Of a stretch of DNA of 64,000 bases, positions 26,964 to 36,857 are shown in pieces. Every line of letters starts with the position of its first letter. The first letter of the stretch is position 1. The stretch is from positions 30,988 through 94,987 of the forward strand of contig JAFZWG010000074.1 in assembly GCA_017617395.1 (NCBI GenBank), in the 5' to 3' direction. The DNA is from Lachnospiraceae bacterium. GTDB taxonomy: Bacteria > Bacillota > Clostridia > Lachnospirales > Lachnospiraceae. Both the position numbers and the translations under genes were made by a program. A model generated the notes under the pieces. It searched no databases. It saw only the letters and a program-made list of their open reading frames with translations, and was not told where the DNA came from.

Positions 26964-29156
26964 CTAATCCACATCAAATGTGAGTCCGACGCCGCGCTCC
27001 CCGTGCATCCAGCCTTCTGCGGCGTCCTTGGCACGCACGCACACGCCGACATCGCCGTGCTTGACGTACAAAACGCGGTAGAACAGATCTTTCTTCTTTC
27101 GAAGCAACGCCGGCGAAGGGCCGATGACGACCGCACCGTCCGCTGCGACCGCCGCCTTCACAACCGCCGCCAGGTCGTCCATGGCGGACTCCAAAACCGC
27201 CTCTCTGCGGTCCGCACCGACAATCGTAAGCAGGTGCCGCACAGGCGGGTATCCGCATGAGCGCCGGAACGCAATCTCGGTGTCGTAAAATGCTCTGTAA
27301 TCCGCCGTCGCCGCAGCCTGCACCGCGTAGTGGTCCGGACGGTAAGTCTGAATGATGACCTCGCCGGGAATCCGGTCTCTTCCGGCGCGCCCGGCCGCCT
27401 GCGCCAGCAGGTCGAACGTCCGCTCCGCGCTGTTGTACTCCGGAACGCCCAGCGACAGGTCCGCCGCAAGCGCTCCCACGAGCGTCACCTTCGGAAAATC
27501 ATGTCCCTTGACGATCATCTGCGTGCCAATCAGGATGTCCCCGCGGCCCTCCGCAAATTCCGTCAGAATCGCCTCGTAGTCCTCGGCCGCCTTCGTCGTG
27601 TCCGCATCCATGCGCAGCACTCTTGCGGTCGGGAATTCTTTCGCGACAAGCTCCTCGATCTTCTGCGTCCCGCTCCGGCCGAAGGGGAGGTAGAATTTGG
27701 AGCCGCACGACGGGCACGTCTTTTCGTACGCGCGCCGGTAGCCGCAGTAATGGCACCGTAGCGTCCCGTCGTTATGGTACGTAAGCGACACGTCGCAGTG
27801 CGGGCACGTCGCCGTCTCACCGCACGCGCGGCACGACACAAATCCCGCATATCCGCGGCGGTTTAAAAAGAGCATCACCTGCTCCTTCTTGGCAAGCCGG
27901 TCCGTGATGGCCGCCCGAAGACGCCGGCTGATCACGGAGTAATTGTGCGCCGCAATCTCCTCGCGAAGGTCCACAATCTCCGCCTTCGGCAGAGCCGCTC
28001 CCTCCTTCGCGCGCTTTGATAATGTCAGCAGGCGGTATTCTCCGCTCTCGCACTTAAAGTAAGTCTCCGTCGACGGCGTGGCGGACCCCAAGATCACCTT
28101 CGCGCCGCACATTTTCGCGCGCATCACCGCAACCGTCACGGCGTGGTAACGGGGCGTCGATTCGCTTCGATACGACGTCTCGTGCTCCTCGTCGACGATC
28201 AGCATGCCGAGGTTCGGAAACGGCGTGAACAACGCCGACCGCGGTCCGATCATGATCGAGATCTCGCCCGCTCTCGCGCGCTCCCGCATGCGGTAGCGGT
28301 CTCCCGCAGACATCTTCGAGTGGACAAATGCAACCTTATCGCCGAAGCACCGGTAAAACCGCATCACGGTCTGGTACGTAAGCGCGATCTCGGGGATCAG
28401 CACGATGACCTGCTTCCCCTGCGCAACGATGTCGCCGATGACGCGAAGATACACCTCGGTCTTGCCGCTGCCGGTGATTCCGTGCAAAACGAACACCGAC
28501 TCGGGCGGTGCCGCCAACACCGCTTCCGCGGCTGCGACCTGCTCGTCGTTTAGCGTCACCGTCAGACCCTCGCCCGGGGTGCGGGCGTCATTTTCCACTG
28601 TCTCTATGGTGAGGATGCCTTCCTTCTCGGCCTTTGCGAGGGCATCCTTTGTAAGCTTCAACTTCCCCGTCACAAGCTCGTAGGGAATCTCCTCCGTCTC
28701 CGCCAAAGCCTTGTAGAGACGGGCTTTCGCGGTCTCGCGGGCCGTCAGCTTCTGCGCTGCCGCCGCAAGCTCATCCGCGGTGACCGCGCGCTTTACGATC
28801 CGCTTCGGAACCGATTGCACCTTCTGTCTTGACGGGATTACGACGCGAAGTGCGTCGTACAATGAGCCGCCGTAGCGCTCCCGGATCTGCCTTGCGAGGT
28901 CAACAAGCGAGTCCTCGATGCTTAAGTCCCGGTCCGGGATGTTCGCGATCGGGCGAAGCTTCTGCGCGTCGACCTTCAGCTCGTCCGAGAGGCCCACAAT
29001 GTAACCCCGCCTCGGCGCCTTACCGTTGCCGAACGGGACCGCGACCGGCGCTCCGATCACCGCGCGCGCAGCGAGCTCCGCGGGAACCTCGTATTGAAAC
29101 GTGCGGTCCAGCGTCGGCGCCGTGATATCTATGATAACGTCCGCATATGCAGCCAT
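26964..29156 (-). CDS. priA: Primosomal replication helicase PriA
   Basis: PriA restarts stalled replication forks by loading the replicative helicase. The 730-residue protein has a 3'-end DNA-binding domain, a DEAH-type helicase (GITGSGKTEVYLR Walker A, DEEHE Walker B) and zinc-binding Cys pairs (CRACGETATCPHC, CHYCGYRRAYEKTCPSC) inserted in the helicase lobe. I chose ATG 29156, which has GGGAG eight bases upstream and avoids overlap with murF. Length is typical. Confidence 0.96.
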   Translation of the reverse strand: MAAYADVIIDITAPTLDRTFQYEVPAELAARAVIGAPVAVPFGNGKAPRRGYIVGLSDELKVDAQKLRPIANIPDRDLSIEDSLVDLARQIRERYGGSLYDALRVVIPSRQKVQSVPKRIVKRAVTADELAAAAQKLTARETAKARLYKALAETEEIPYELVTGKLKLTKDALAKAEKEGILTIETVENDARTPGEGLTVTLNDEQVAAAEAVLAAPPESVFVLHGITGSGKTEVYLRVIGDIVAQGKQVIVLIPEIALTYQTVMRFYRCFGDKVAFVHSKMSAGDRYRMRERARAGEISIMIGPRSALFTPFPNLGMLIVDEEHETSYRSESTPRYHAVTVAVMRAKMCGAKVILGSATPSTETYFKCESGEYRLLTLSKRAKEGAALPKAEIVDLREEIAAHNYSVISRRLRAAITDRLAKKEQVMLFLNRRGYAGFVSCRACGETATCPHCDVSLTYHNDGTLRCHYCGYRRAYEKTCPSCGSKFYLPFGRSGTQKIEELVAKEFPTARVLRMDADTTKAAEDYEAILTEFAEGRGDILIGTQMIVKGHDFPKVTLVGALAADLSLGVPEYNSAERTFDLLAQAAGRAGRDRIPGEVIIQTYRPDHYAVQAAATADYRAFYDTEIAFRRSCGYPPVRHLLTIVGADRREAVLESAMDDLAAVVKAAVAADGAVVIGPSPALLRKKKDLFYRVLYVKHGDVGVCVRAKDAAEGWMHGERGVGLTFDVD

Positions 29157-29169
29157 TTGCCAACTCCCT

Positions 29170-30609
29170 TTATCTCTCCCGGAGAGCCTTCGCAACCGTG
29201 TCGAGCCCCATTCCGCGGGAGCCCTTCAAAAGCACGGCATCCCCTTCCGCAAGGAGCGTCAGAAGCTTCTTCGTCCCCTCCTCCTTCGTGTCGAACGCGT
29301 ACACCGTAAGCGACTCTCTTCCGGCCGCCTCAGCCTCCTGCGCCATCGCCTTCGAGGCCTCTCCGACGGTGATCAGAATGTCCACCGGCATCTGCGCAGC
29401 GAATTTACCCACGCTCCGGTGTGCCTCCTCGCTGTGGTCTCCGAGTTCAAACATATCCGCGAGCATCGCGATGCGGCGCTTCGCCTTCGAAGCACACAGC
29501 ACCGACAGCCCGCTCTTCATCGAGTCGGGGCTCGCGTTGTACGTATCATCAATGAGTAAAATGCCGCCCTTAAGCATCTCCCTACCGCCTCGCATGGCAA
29601 TCGGGTGATACGTTGAAAGCGCCTCTGCAGCCGCCTCCGCCGAAATCCCCATCGTCTCCGCAACCGCGATCGCAAGCGTCGCGTTCGAGACGTTGTGGTG
29701 GCCCGCAACCGGCAGCGTCACCGCCGTGCTTCCCTTGGGGCTGACATACGTAAACTCCGCGCCGTCCTCGCGCAGGCACTCCTCCGTGTAGCGATACCGG
29801 CACCACTCTGCCGCGCCGAATGCGACAACCGCGAGGTCCGCAAAGCGCGCCCTCGTCTCATCGTACATGAGAATATCATCCGGTCCCGCATAATCCGGGC
29901 AGTCCGGGCACAGCACGCGTAACATCGGATCATCGCCGTTTACGAACAATATGCCGCCCTCCTGCAGGCAGTTTACGATTGCCAGCTTCTCGCGGCGGAT
30001 GCCCTCCTGCGAGCCGAGGTTTCCGATGTGCGATAAGCCAATGTTCGTGATCGCCGCGTACGTCGGCTGTGCGACCGCCGCAATCCGTCCCATCTCGCCG
30101 GGCAGGCTCATGCCCATCTCGATCACGGCGCAGTCGGTGTCGTCCGAAAGCTCCGCCATCATCTGCGGCACACCGAGCTGACCGTTGCGGTTTCCGCTTG
30201 TCTTAAGCACGTTTCCGGCAGGCGCGAGTGCCGTCGCCGTCAACTCCTTGGTGGTTGTCTTGCCGACGCTTCCCGTGATGGCGATCATCGGAACCGACGC
30301 GTGCTTTGCTCTCCAGTACGAGCCCAGCCGCTGCCATGCAGCTCTCGCATCCGCGACCGAGATGTACGTCATCTCTTCGGTTCCCGGCACGATCTCGCCG
30401 CGCTCCGTCGTCGTCACGCGCATCCCCTGCGCATACGCATCCGCGATGAAATCATGCGCATCGACGCGCTCGCCCTTCATCGGCACGAACATCGTGTCCG
30501 CATCACCCTCCTTCGAGGAAAATGACCATGCACAGACGCTTCTTTCGGGGTCTCCGCACAGAATCCGTCCGCCCATGCCCTCTGCGATTTCCAACGCCGT
30601 ATATCTCAT
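29170..30609 (-). CDS. murF: UDP-N-acetylmuramoyl-tripeptide:D-Ala-D-Ala ligase
   Basis: MurF adds D-Ala-D-Ala to complete the muramyl pentapeptide. The 479-residue protein has the ATP site ITGSVGKTTTKEL, the NRNGQLGVPQ segment and IDDTYNASPDSM, which are characteristic of MurF. The end holds VLLKGSRGMGLD. AAGGA lies ten bases before the ATG. It follows murE by 60 bases. The pair sits 16 kb from the dcw cluster, next to priA rather than mraY. Confidence 0.96.
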   Translation of the reverse strand: MRYTALEIAEGMGGRILCGDPERSVCAWSFSSKEGDADTMFVPMKGERVDAHDFIADAYAQGMRVTTTERGEIVPGTEEMTYISVADARAAWQRLGSYWRAKHASVPMIAITGSVGKTTTKELTATALAPAGNVLKTSGNRNGQLGVPQMMAELSDDTDCAVIEMGMSLPGEMGRIAAVAQPTYAAITNIGLSHIGNLGSQEGIRREKLAIVNCLQEGGILFVNGDDPMLRVLCPDCPDYAGPDDILMYDETRARFADLAVVAFGAAEWCRYRYTEECLREDGAEFTYVSPKGSTAVTLPVAGHHNVSNATLAIAVAETMGISAEAAAEALSTYHPIAMRGGREMLKGGILLIDDTYNASPDSMKSGLSVLCASKAKRRIAMLADMFELGDHSEEAHRSVGKFAAQMPVDILITVGEASKAMAQEAEAAGRESLTVYAFDTKEEGTKKLLTLLAEGDAVLLKGSRGMGLDTVAKALRER

Positions 30610-30669
30610 CCGAATGCCATCCTTGTGTATCGTATTCGCCCTGCTTTTGCGGGCTCATTTTTCGCAAAA

Positions 30670-32157
30670 TCAAACGTTGGAGATGCCGAGTTTTTCGGCC
30701 TCCTCCAGGATCATCTGCCGGTCGTCCATCGGGTATTTGACGCCACGGATCTCCTGATAATCCTCGTGTCCCTTGCCCGCGATGACGATGCAGTCACCCT
30801 CCTGTGCGTTCGCCAAAACGTACGAGATTGCCTCCCTGCGGTCCGGGATTGTCACATACTCGCCCGGTCCCTTCGCGATGCCGACTAAAATGTCCGCGAT
30901 GATCGCCTCGGGCTCCTCGAAGCGCGGGTTATCGGACGTTACGACCGAGAGGTCCGCCATCTTCGACGAGATCTCGCCCATGTCGTAGCGGCGATCCTTC
31001 GCGCGGTTTCCGCCGCAGCCGAACATGCACACGAGCCGCTTCGGCTGATACTCGCGAAGCGTCGAGAGAAGGCTTCGAAGCGCCATGCCGTTGTGCGCGT
31101 AATCCAAAAGCACCGTAAAATGCTTCGACACCGGAACGCTCTCCACACGGCCTCTCACGCGGATACCGCGAAGCACCGCGAGCATCGTCTCCTCCGGGAT
31201 GCCCATCTCGCACCCGAGCGTCACCGCCGCAAGGCTGTTGTACATATTAAACCGTCCGGGAATGCCCGTCTCCACGGTGATGTCGCGCGCGCCCGCAACG
31301 CGGTATGCCACGCCCTTGTGGCCGGGCTCGTTCACAAGCGCCGTGTCCGTCATGCGGTAGTCGCACCCTTCCGATGCGCCGAACGTGACCTTGCGGCACG
31401 TCGCACCGTCCATCATCTCCGCCGCATGCTCGTCGTCGGCGTTGAAGATGCCGGTCTTGCACATGGAGAAGAGCTTCTTCTTGCAATTCTTGTAATCCTC
31501 AAAATCCGGATGCTCATCGCCGCCGATGTGATCCGGCTCGAGGTTTGTAAAGATACCGAAATCAAAGTCGATCCCGTACACGCGATCCATCTTCAGGCCC
31601 TGCGACGAAACCTCCATCACGACCGCCTTGCAGCCCGCCTCGACCATGCGCGCCATGTACTGCTGCACGAGCAAAGACTCCGGTGTTGAGTGCGTCGCAT
31701 GCAGATGCTCCTCGCCCATGATGATCTCGACCGTGCCGATCAGGCCGCATTTTACGCCCGCGTCGTTGAGCATGTGGTAAATCATATATGCGGTCGTCGT
31801 CTTGCCCTTCGTGCCCGTGATTCCGATCGTCGTGAGCTTGCGGGAAGGATTTTCAAACCACGCCGCCGCCAGCAGGGAAAGCGCCTTGCGGTCGTCCTCA
31901 ACGCGGACCGCCGTCACGCCCGCGGGAATCTCTGCGTCCTCCCTCGTCACAACTACAGCCGCAGCGCCCTTCTCCGCGGCCATCGGGATGAACGTGTGGC
32001 CGTCGACCTTCGTTCCCGAGACGCAGACGAACACCTCGCCGCCCGAGATCTGCCGCGAGTCAAACACGACTCCTCTCACCGAAATGTCCTCGCTGCCCGC
32101 GATGAGCACGTGCGGGATTCCCGCCAAAAGCTCCCGAAGACACATTTCCTTACGCAT
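30670..32157 (-). CDS. murE: UDP-MurNAc-tripeptide synthetase MurE, diaminopimelate type
   Basis: MurE adds the third residue of the wall peptide. The 495-residue protein shows VFDSRQISGGEVFV at the N-terminus, the ATP site TGTKGKTTTAYM, the HATHSTPE segment, and VTSDNPRFEEP. DNPR is the known specificity motif for meso-diaminopimelate, so this cell wall is probably DAP-type. I chose ATG 32157, where GGAGGAAG lies upstream. The ligase domain at the end (HEDYQEI) is complete. Confidence 0.96.
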   Translation of the reverse strand: MRKEMCLRELLAGIPHVLIAGSEDISVRGVVFDSRQISGGEVFVCVSGTKVDGHTFIPMAAEKGAAAVVVTREDAEIPAGVTAVRVEDDRKALSLLAAAWFENPSRKLTTIGITGTKGKTTTAYMIYHMLNDAGVKCGLIGTVEIIMGEEHLHATHSTPESLLVQQYMARMVEAGCKAVVMEVSSQGLKMDRVYGIDFDFGIFTNLEPDHIGGDEHPDFEDYKNCKKKLFSMCKTGIFNADDEHAAEMMDGATCRKVTFGASEGCDYRMTDTALVNEPGHKGVAYRVAGARDITVETGIPGRFNMYNSLAAVTLGCEMGIPEETMLAVLRGIRVRGRVESVPVSKHFTVLLDYAHNGMALRSLLSTLREYQPKRLVCMFGCGGNRAKDRRYDMGEISSKMADLSVVTSDNPRFEEPEAIIADILVGIAKGPGEYVTIPDRREAISYVLANAQEGDCIVIAGKGHEDYQEIRGVKYPMDDRQMILEEAEKLGISNV

Positions 32158-32185
32158 CGTTTCTTCCTCCGTAAAAGCGGCAAAT

Positions 32186-32208
32186 CCCACAACACACGGG
32201 GCTGTGGG
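32186..32208 (-). terminator. Hairpin between glgA and murE, possibly terminating glgA
   Basis: CCCACA and TGTGGG pair around an 11-base loop in the 77-base gap. On the minus strand the 3' side reads ATTTGCCGCTTTT, a weak U-run. A GTAAC/GTTAC hairpin also overlaps the glgA stop. Confidence 0.35.
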
Positions 32209-32234
32209 ACGTGCTTTGCTATCGTAACTTTTTG

Positions 32235-33671
32235 TTACATGTATCTGTACAAATCCTCATACTGCTTCGCCGAGTTCGTCCACGAAAAATCCTTCGCCAT
32301 ACCGCGGTCGACGATCTTGTTCCACTCGCGGCGGTGATCGTAGTACACGCTCTTCGCGTAGCGGATCGTGGCAAGCATCTCGTGTGCGTTGTAGTTGCAG
32401 AAACCGAAGCCGGTACCGCTGTTCTCGTACTGGTTGTACGGCTCCACCGTGTCGCGAAGACCGCCGGTCTCGCGGACGATCGGCACCGTGCCGTAGCGAA
32501 GCGCCATCAGCTGCGACAGGCCGCACGGCTCAAACAGCGAAGGCATCAGGAACGCGTCACACGCCGCGTAGATGCGGTGCGAGCGCTCGTTGTTATAGTA
32601 GATGCTCGCCGAAACACGGTTCTTGTACTTCCACTCGAAATGGCGGAAGAGATTCTCGTACTTCGGATCGCCCGTGCCGAGCACAACGAACTGCGTATCC
32701 TCCGCGCAGATCTCCTCGATCACGTAGTCGATCAGGTCGAAGCCTTTCTGGTCCGTAAGACGCGATACCACGCCCATCATGAAGATCTTCTCGTTGACGT
32801 CGAGACCGAGCTCCTGCTGGAGAGCGCGTTTGTTCTTGCTCTTCTCCTTGCGGAACGTGATTGCGTCGTAGTTATTGTAAATGAGCGGATCCGTCGCCGG
32901 ATCGTACTCCTTGTAATCGATACCGTTGACAATACCCGTAAGGCTGTTGCTGCGGGCGTTCATCAGGCCGTCCAGACCCTCGCCGTAGAACTGCGTCTTG
33001 ATCTCGTTTGCGTACGTGTTGCTCACGGTCGTAATGCGGTCCGCGTACACAAGGCCGCCCTTTAAATAGTTCGCGTCACCGTACGCCTCGAGCTTGTCCG
33101 GCGTAAAATAATACTCCGACAATCCCGTGATATCCATCACCGACTTCTTGTCCCAGATGCCCTGGAACTTCAAGTTGTGAATCGTCATGATCGTCTTGAT
33201 TCCGCGGAAGAACTCGTTGTCCTGGAAGCGGTCGTGAAGCATGACCGGAATCAGGCCGGTCTGCCAGTCGTGGCAGTGGATGATGTCCGGGCGGAAATCA
33301 AGCGCCGGCAATGCCGAGAGAACCGCCTTGCAGAAGAAGGCGAATTTTTCGATGTCCTCGTGGATATAGCCGTACGGACGGTTGCCCGCGAAATAAAACT
33401 CGTTGTCCACGAAATAGAATTTGACGCCCTCGTAGTCCATCTCGAAGAGTCCGACATACTGGCTTCTCCAGGAGAGATTCACCGTAAAATTCGTGACGAA
33501 CCGCATCTGATCCTTGTACTTCTGCGGGATCGCCATATACTTCGGCAGAATGACTCTCACGTCAAATTCATCCTTGTTGATGTACTTCGGCAGCGAGCCG
33601 ACCACATCCGCCAAACCTCCCGTCTTGATAAACGGTACACATTCCGAAGCCGCAAACAAAATCTTTTTCAT
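32235..33671 (-). CDS. glgA: Glycogen (starch) synthase GlgA
   Basis: GlgA transfers glucose from ADP-glucose to growing alpha-1,4-glucan. The 478-residue GT5 protein starts MKKILFAASECVPFIKTGGLADVVGSLP, whose KTGGLADV is the nucleotide-sugar loop. It also has IHNLKFQG and the C-terminal MPSLFEPCGLSQL with the E-x7-E pair. No glgC or glgB is nearby. I chose ATG 33671 by homology. It follows the lectin lipoprotein by 32 bases. Confidence 0.95.
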   Translation of the reverse strand: MKKILFAASECVPFIKTGGLADVVGSLPKYINKDEFDVRVILPKYMAIPQKYKDQMRFVTNFTVNLSWRSQYVGLFEMDYEGVKFYFVDNEFYFAGNRPYGYIHEDIEKFAFFCKAVLSALPALDFRPDIIHCHDWQTGLIPVMLHDRFQDNEFFRGIKTIMTIHNLKFQGIWDKKSVMDITGLSEYYFTPDKLEAYGDANYLKGGLVYADRITTVSNTYANEIKTQFYGEGLDGLMNARSNSLTGIVNGIDYKEYDPATDPLIYNNYDAITFRKEKSKNKRALQQELGLDVNEKIFMMGVVSRLTDQKGFDLIDYVIEEICAEDTQFVVLGTGDPKYENLFRHFEWKYKNRVSASIYYNNERSHRIYAACDAFLMPSLFEPCGLSQLMALRYGTVPIVRETGGLRDTVEPYNQYENSGTGFGFCNYNAHEMLATIRYAKSVYYDHRREWNKIVDRGMAKDFSWTNSAKQYEDLYRYM

Positions 33672-33703
33672 AGTAACCTCGTATTTCCCTCGGTGCGGGA
33701 GAA

Positions 33704-35125
33704 TCAATCATATTCAAACATCGCCCGTCCGACTTTAATTCCGTTGATATAAACGTATCCGACGACATTTACCGCGTCGCTTTCCCATTCGCAGACAAAG
33801 CCGTGGTTACTCTTGCTGAACACGCCGTAATCGCCGTCGCGCTCGCCGTCGTTCCAGCGGTAATCGCTCCACGTCTCGATCTCGGCATAGTCTTCCGCGC
33901 CGTCGTTGTTCGGCTCAAGAGGCGCCCAGTCGGTAAAATCCCACTCTTCGCCGGTAACCCAGCGGAAGTCTCCTTCCGTCTCAACGTCCGTCGCGCCGAG
34001 CCAGTATGTGGACTTCGTGCCGTCCTTAAGAAGCTCCTTCACAAAATCGCGCTCCTCGGCGCTCGTAATCGTCAGAAGATGGCCTCCGTAGCTCTCGCAC
34101 AGAGCCTCCACATCCTCCCAGATGTAGCCGGTGTCGTACCGCGCATAGTATCTGCCGTCGAACACCACCGCCTCCTTGGGGATCGGAAGCTTGTCGCGGA
34201 AGCTGTACTTCTCGCCGTTCTTTACTCCGTCTCCGTCGACATCGTCGTTCTCCTGAACCTGCTCATACGTATAACCGTTAAATATCTTTGCACCGGTACC
34301 CGCGCGGATCACGCCGTCGCACATCAATTTTGTCAGGTAATCGCTGATGCCGTCGTTGTTGCTGTCCGTGCCGGGATCCTGCGAAAGATCAACCTCCGCG
34401 GCAGCCTTGAGCGCAGCGTCATACGCGACCTTGTCGATCAATACATACGAGCCGAAGGTCGTCGTCAGGATCGACGCCATGTTGCCCTCGATCGTCGTGT
34501 CGTATGCGTAAAGTCTCTGGTTAAACTCGTTCAGCCCATAGATGACCGGCTGAAAATCCTCGCCCGGCTTCGTCCACTTATCGATATCTATGACAAATCC
34601 GACTCTCATCAGGCCTTGCGCACCGGTATTGACAATTGTTGTCGCCCCGATAAATCCGGGAATCGTATCGTTGATCAGCTCCTCAGGGACAAGCGACTGA
34701 AGCATTGCCGAATTTATATAGCCCTCGTAATTCAGGAACTGCACGTAAGACCATTGCGTCTCACCCGTACGTCCGATTTCGAGATAGTACCGATCCTCCT
34801 CTCCGTTCGCATCATCCTCATCGTTCTTCGACTTCAGATACGCGTCGACATCATCCATGCTCCGCAGCACGATCGGAGTCGGTGCTGGAGACAGTGTCGG
34901 AGTCGGCTCTGTCGTGGGAGTCGGCGTCGGTGTTATCTCCTGGGTAACCGTCACCTGCGGAGTCGCCGTAACTTCCGGCGTAAGCTCAACCGTAGGAGTT
35001 TTTTCGGGGGTATCATTTTCCTCCGACCACTTTCGTCTCTCCGCATCCTTGCCGCAAGCCGCAGTCAACACGATAACCGCAAGTACAAGGGCAAGAAGCA
35101 TCCGGATCTTTCCCGGTTTTCTCAT
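33704..35125 (-). CDS. Lipoprotein with C-type lectin-like domain and Ca-binding repeats
   Basis: This 473-residue protein has a lipobox LTAAC (Cys24), so it is probably a membrane-anchored lipoprotein. A Thr/Pro linker spans about 38-90. An unassigned middle domain leads to DSNNDGISD and DVDGDGVKNG, which resemble dockerin or thrombospondin type 3 calcium loops. The C-terminal 130 residues read as a C-type lectin fold: GHLLTITSAEERDF, YWLGATDVETEGDFRWVTGE, WAPLEPNN and GFVCEWE. Its start overlaps the recN stop (ATGA), an odd coupling of a surface protein to a DNA repair gene. Ligand unknown; binding of a glycan or of protein is possible. Confidence 0.8.
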   Translation of the reverse strand: MRKPGKIRMLLALVLAVIVLTAACGKDAERRKWSEENDTPEKTPTVELTPEVTATPQVTVTQEITPTPTPTTEPTPTLSPAPTPIVLRSMDDVDAYLKSKNDEDDANGEEDRYYLEIGRTGETQWSYVQFLNYEGYINSAMLQSLVPEELINDTIPGFIGATTIVNTGAQGLMRVGFVIDIDKWTKPGEDFQPVIYGLNEFNQRLYAYDTTIEGNMASILTTTFGSYVLIDKVAYDAALKAAAEVDLSQDPGTDSNNDGISDYLTKLMCDGVIRAGTGAKIFNGYTYEQVQENDDVDGDGVKNGEKYSFRDKLPIPKEAVVFDGRYYARYDTGYIWEDVEALCESYGGHLLTITSAEERDFVKELLKDGTKSTYWLGATDVETEGDFRWVTGEEWDFTDWAPLEPNNDGAEDYAEIETWSDYRWNDGERDGDYGVFSKSNHGFVCEWESDAVNVVGYVYINGIKVGRAMFEYD

Positions 35126-36810
35126 GCTTCACCTCCGGAGGATTTCTTCTGTATCGCCAATTCGCGCATCTCCCTGGCATTGGCCATCACCGAGTCGGTG
35201 ATCTCCGCGCCGCCGAGCATGCGTGCCAGCTCTCTCGGAACTTCGTCCTCCGCAAGCTTGCGAAGCGTCGTCCTCGTCTTTCCGCCTTCCGCGGATTTCG
35301 AAATCTCAAAATGGCAGTCCGCCATCGCCGCAATCTGCGGCAAATGCGTGATGCAGATCACCTGCTTCGTCTGCGCGACGTCCGCAAGCTTCTCTGCCAC
35401 CTTCTGCGCGGTGCGTCCGCTGATTCCCGCGTCGATCTCGTCGAAAAATAACGTCTCGATCTCATCCTTGCCGGCACTCGCCGTCTTTAATGCGAGCATC
35501 ACGCGCGACAACTCGCCGCCGCTCGCAATCTTCGCAAGAGGTCTGAGCGGTTCTCCGGGGTTGGCGGAAATCATAAACTCCGCCTCCTCGGCTCCGGTCT
35601 CGCCCGGCTCCTCGAGCTCACGGAACTCGACCGTGAACTCGGAACTTAAGAAATTAAGCTCCGAAAGGGAATCGCGCACCTTCGCGGACAGCTCGTCCGC
35701 TGCTTTCCTGCGAAGTTTCGTAAGCTTCGCCGCCTCTGTGCGGAGCGCCCGCTCCGACTCCTCCACCTTCTTGGTGAGGGAGGCGACATAGCCGTCGAAA
35801 TCCGACAGTTTGGCGATCGTCCGCTCCGCCTCCTCGGCGTATGCCAGGATCGCCTCGATCGTGCGGCCGTATTTGGATTTTAAGCGGTTGATGACGTCAA
35901 GCCGCTCGCCGACCTCGGCCAGCTCCGCCTCCGTCCCGGTGATCTCCGAGAGATAGTCCGAAAGCCGCGCCGCGATATCGCCAACCTGCTCTTCCGCAAG
36001 CCGCAGGTCCTCGTAGATCGCTTCGAGTTTCGGGTCCAGAGAGGACGCTTTCGAGAGCTTCCGAAGCGCTCTTCCGATGCCCGTCGTGACCGACGCGCCG
36101 TCCGTGGAGAGCACCGAGTCCGCCTCCGCGCACGCCTCCGTCAGCTTCTCCCGGTTCGAGAGAACGCGGAAGCGCTCCTCCAACAGATCGTCCTCGCCCG
36201 CGACCAGTCTCGCGGCGATGATCTCGTCGTACTCATATTGCGCCATCGAGAGCTCTCTCGCTCTCGCCGCGCCGTGCTCGGCCGCCTCCGCAAGCTCCTT
36301 CTTTGCCGCGCGGTAATCCCTTGCGAGCGTTCGCACCGTCGCTGCCACAGCCAAGGCCTCGGAGCCCGCGTAGCGATCCAGAAGCGCCAGCTGTTTCGCC
36401 GGGTACAAAAGCGTCTGATGGTCGTGCTGACCGTGGACGTCGAAGAGGCGGGATGCGATCTCCTTCACGATGGCGGCATTTACCGTCTCGCCGTTGATGC
36501 GGCTTACGCTCCGCCCCGTGTCGGTGATGCGCCTCGAGATTACGAGCATGTCCGACTCGGGAAGCTCGTACCGCTCCAAAAGGTCGCGCACGCACTCGTC
36601 GTTGTCGAACAGAAGCTCCGCGAGCGCGTAGTCTCCGTTGGACCCCAGAAAGTCCTTCGAGACCTTGCCGCCGAGTGCGGCATTGACCGACCCGAGCAGG
36701 AGCGATTTGCCGGCTCCGGTCTCGCCCGTAAGGACGTTCAAGCCCTTGCCGAACTCCACCGAAACCTCGTCGAGAATCGCAAAATTCTTTACATGTAATT
36801 CAGACAGCAT
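35122..36810 (-). CDS. recN: DNA repair protein RecN
   Basis: RecN is an SMC-like ATPase that gathers broken DNA ends for recombination. The 562-residue protein begins MLSELHVKNFAILDEVSVEF with Walker A GETGAGKSLLL. Two long coiled-coil regions (about 150-380) follow, then the C-terminal half with LASGGELSRVMLALK (signature) and FDEIDAGISG (Walker B). It ends the tlyA-nadK-argR-yebC-recN run. AAAGGA precedes the ATG. Confidence 0.96.
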   Translation of the reverse strand: MLSELHVKNFAILDEVSVEFGKGLNVLTGETGAGKSLLLGSVNAALGGKVSKDFLGSNGDYALAELLFDNDECVRDLLERYELPESDMLVISRRITDTGRSVSRINGETVNAAIVKEIASRLFDVHGQHDHQTLLYPAKQLALLDRYAGSEALAVAATVRTLARDYRAAKKELAEAAEHGAARARELSMAQYEYDEIIAARLVAGEDDLLEERFRVLSNREKLTEACAEADSVLSTDGASVTTGIGRALRKLSKASSLDPKLEAIYEDLRLAEEQVGDIAARLSDYLSEITGTEAELAEVGERLDVINRLKSKYGRTIEAILAYAEEAERTIAKLSDFDGYVASLTKKVEESERALRTEAAKLTKLRRKAADELSAKVRDSLSELNFLSSEFTVEFRELEEPGETGAEEAEFMISANPGEPLRPLAKIASGGELSRVMLALKTASAGKDEIETLFFDEIDAGISGRTAQKVAEKLADVAQTKQVICITHLPQIAAMADCHFEISKSAEGGKTRTTLRKLAEDEVPRELARMLGGAEITDSVMANAREMRELAIQKKSSGGEA

Positions 36811-36857
36811 ACAAATCCTTTCCCTTTCTCCGGGGGATTCGGAATCCGTGTCATAAA

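Noticed and set aside
33803-35791. Plus-strand open frame of 662 codons opposite the lectin lipoprotein and recN
   Set aside because: It spans two well-supported minus-strand genes and has no recognisable motif.
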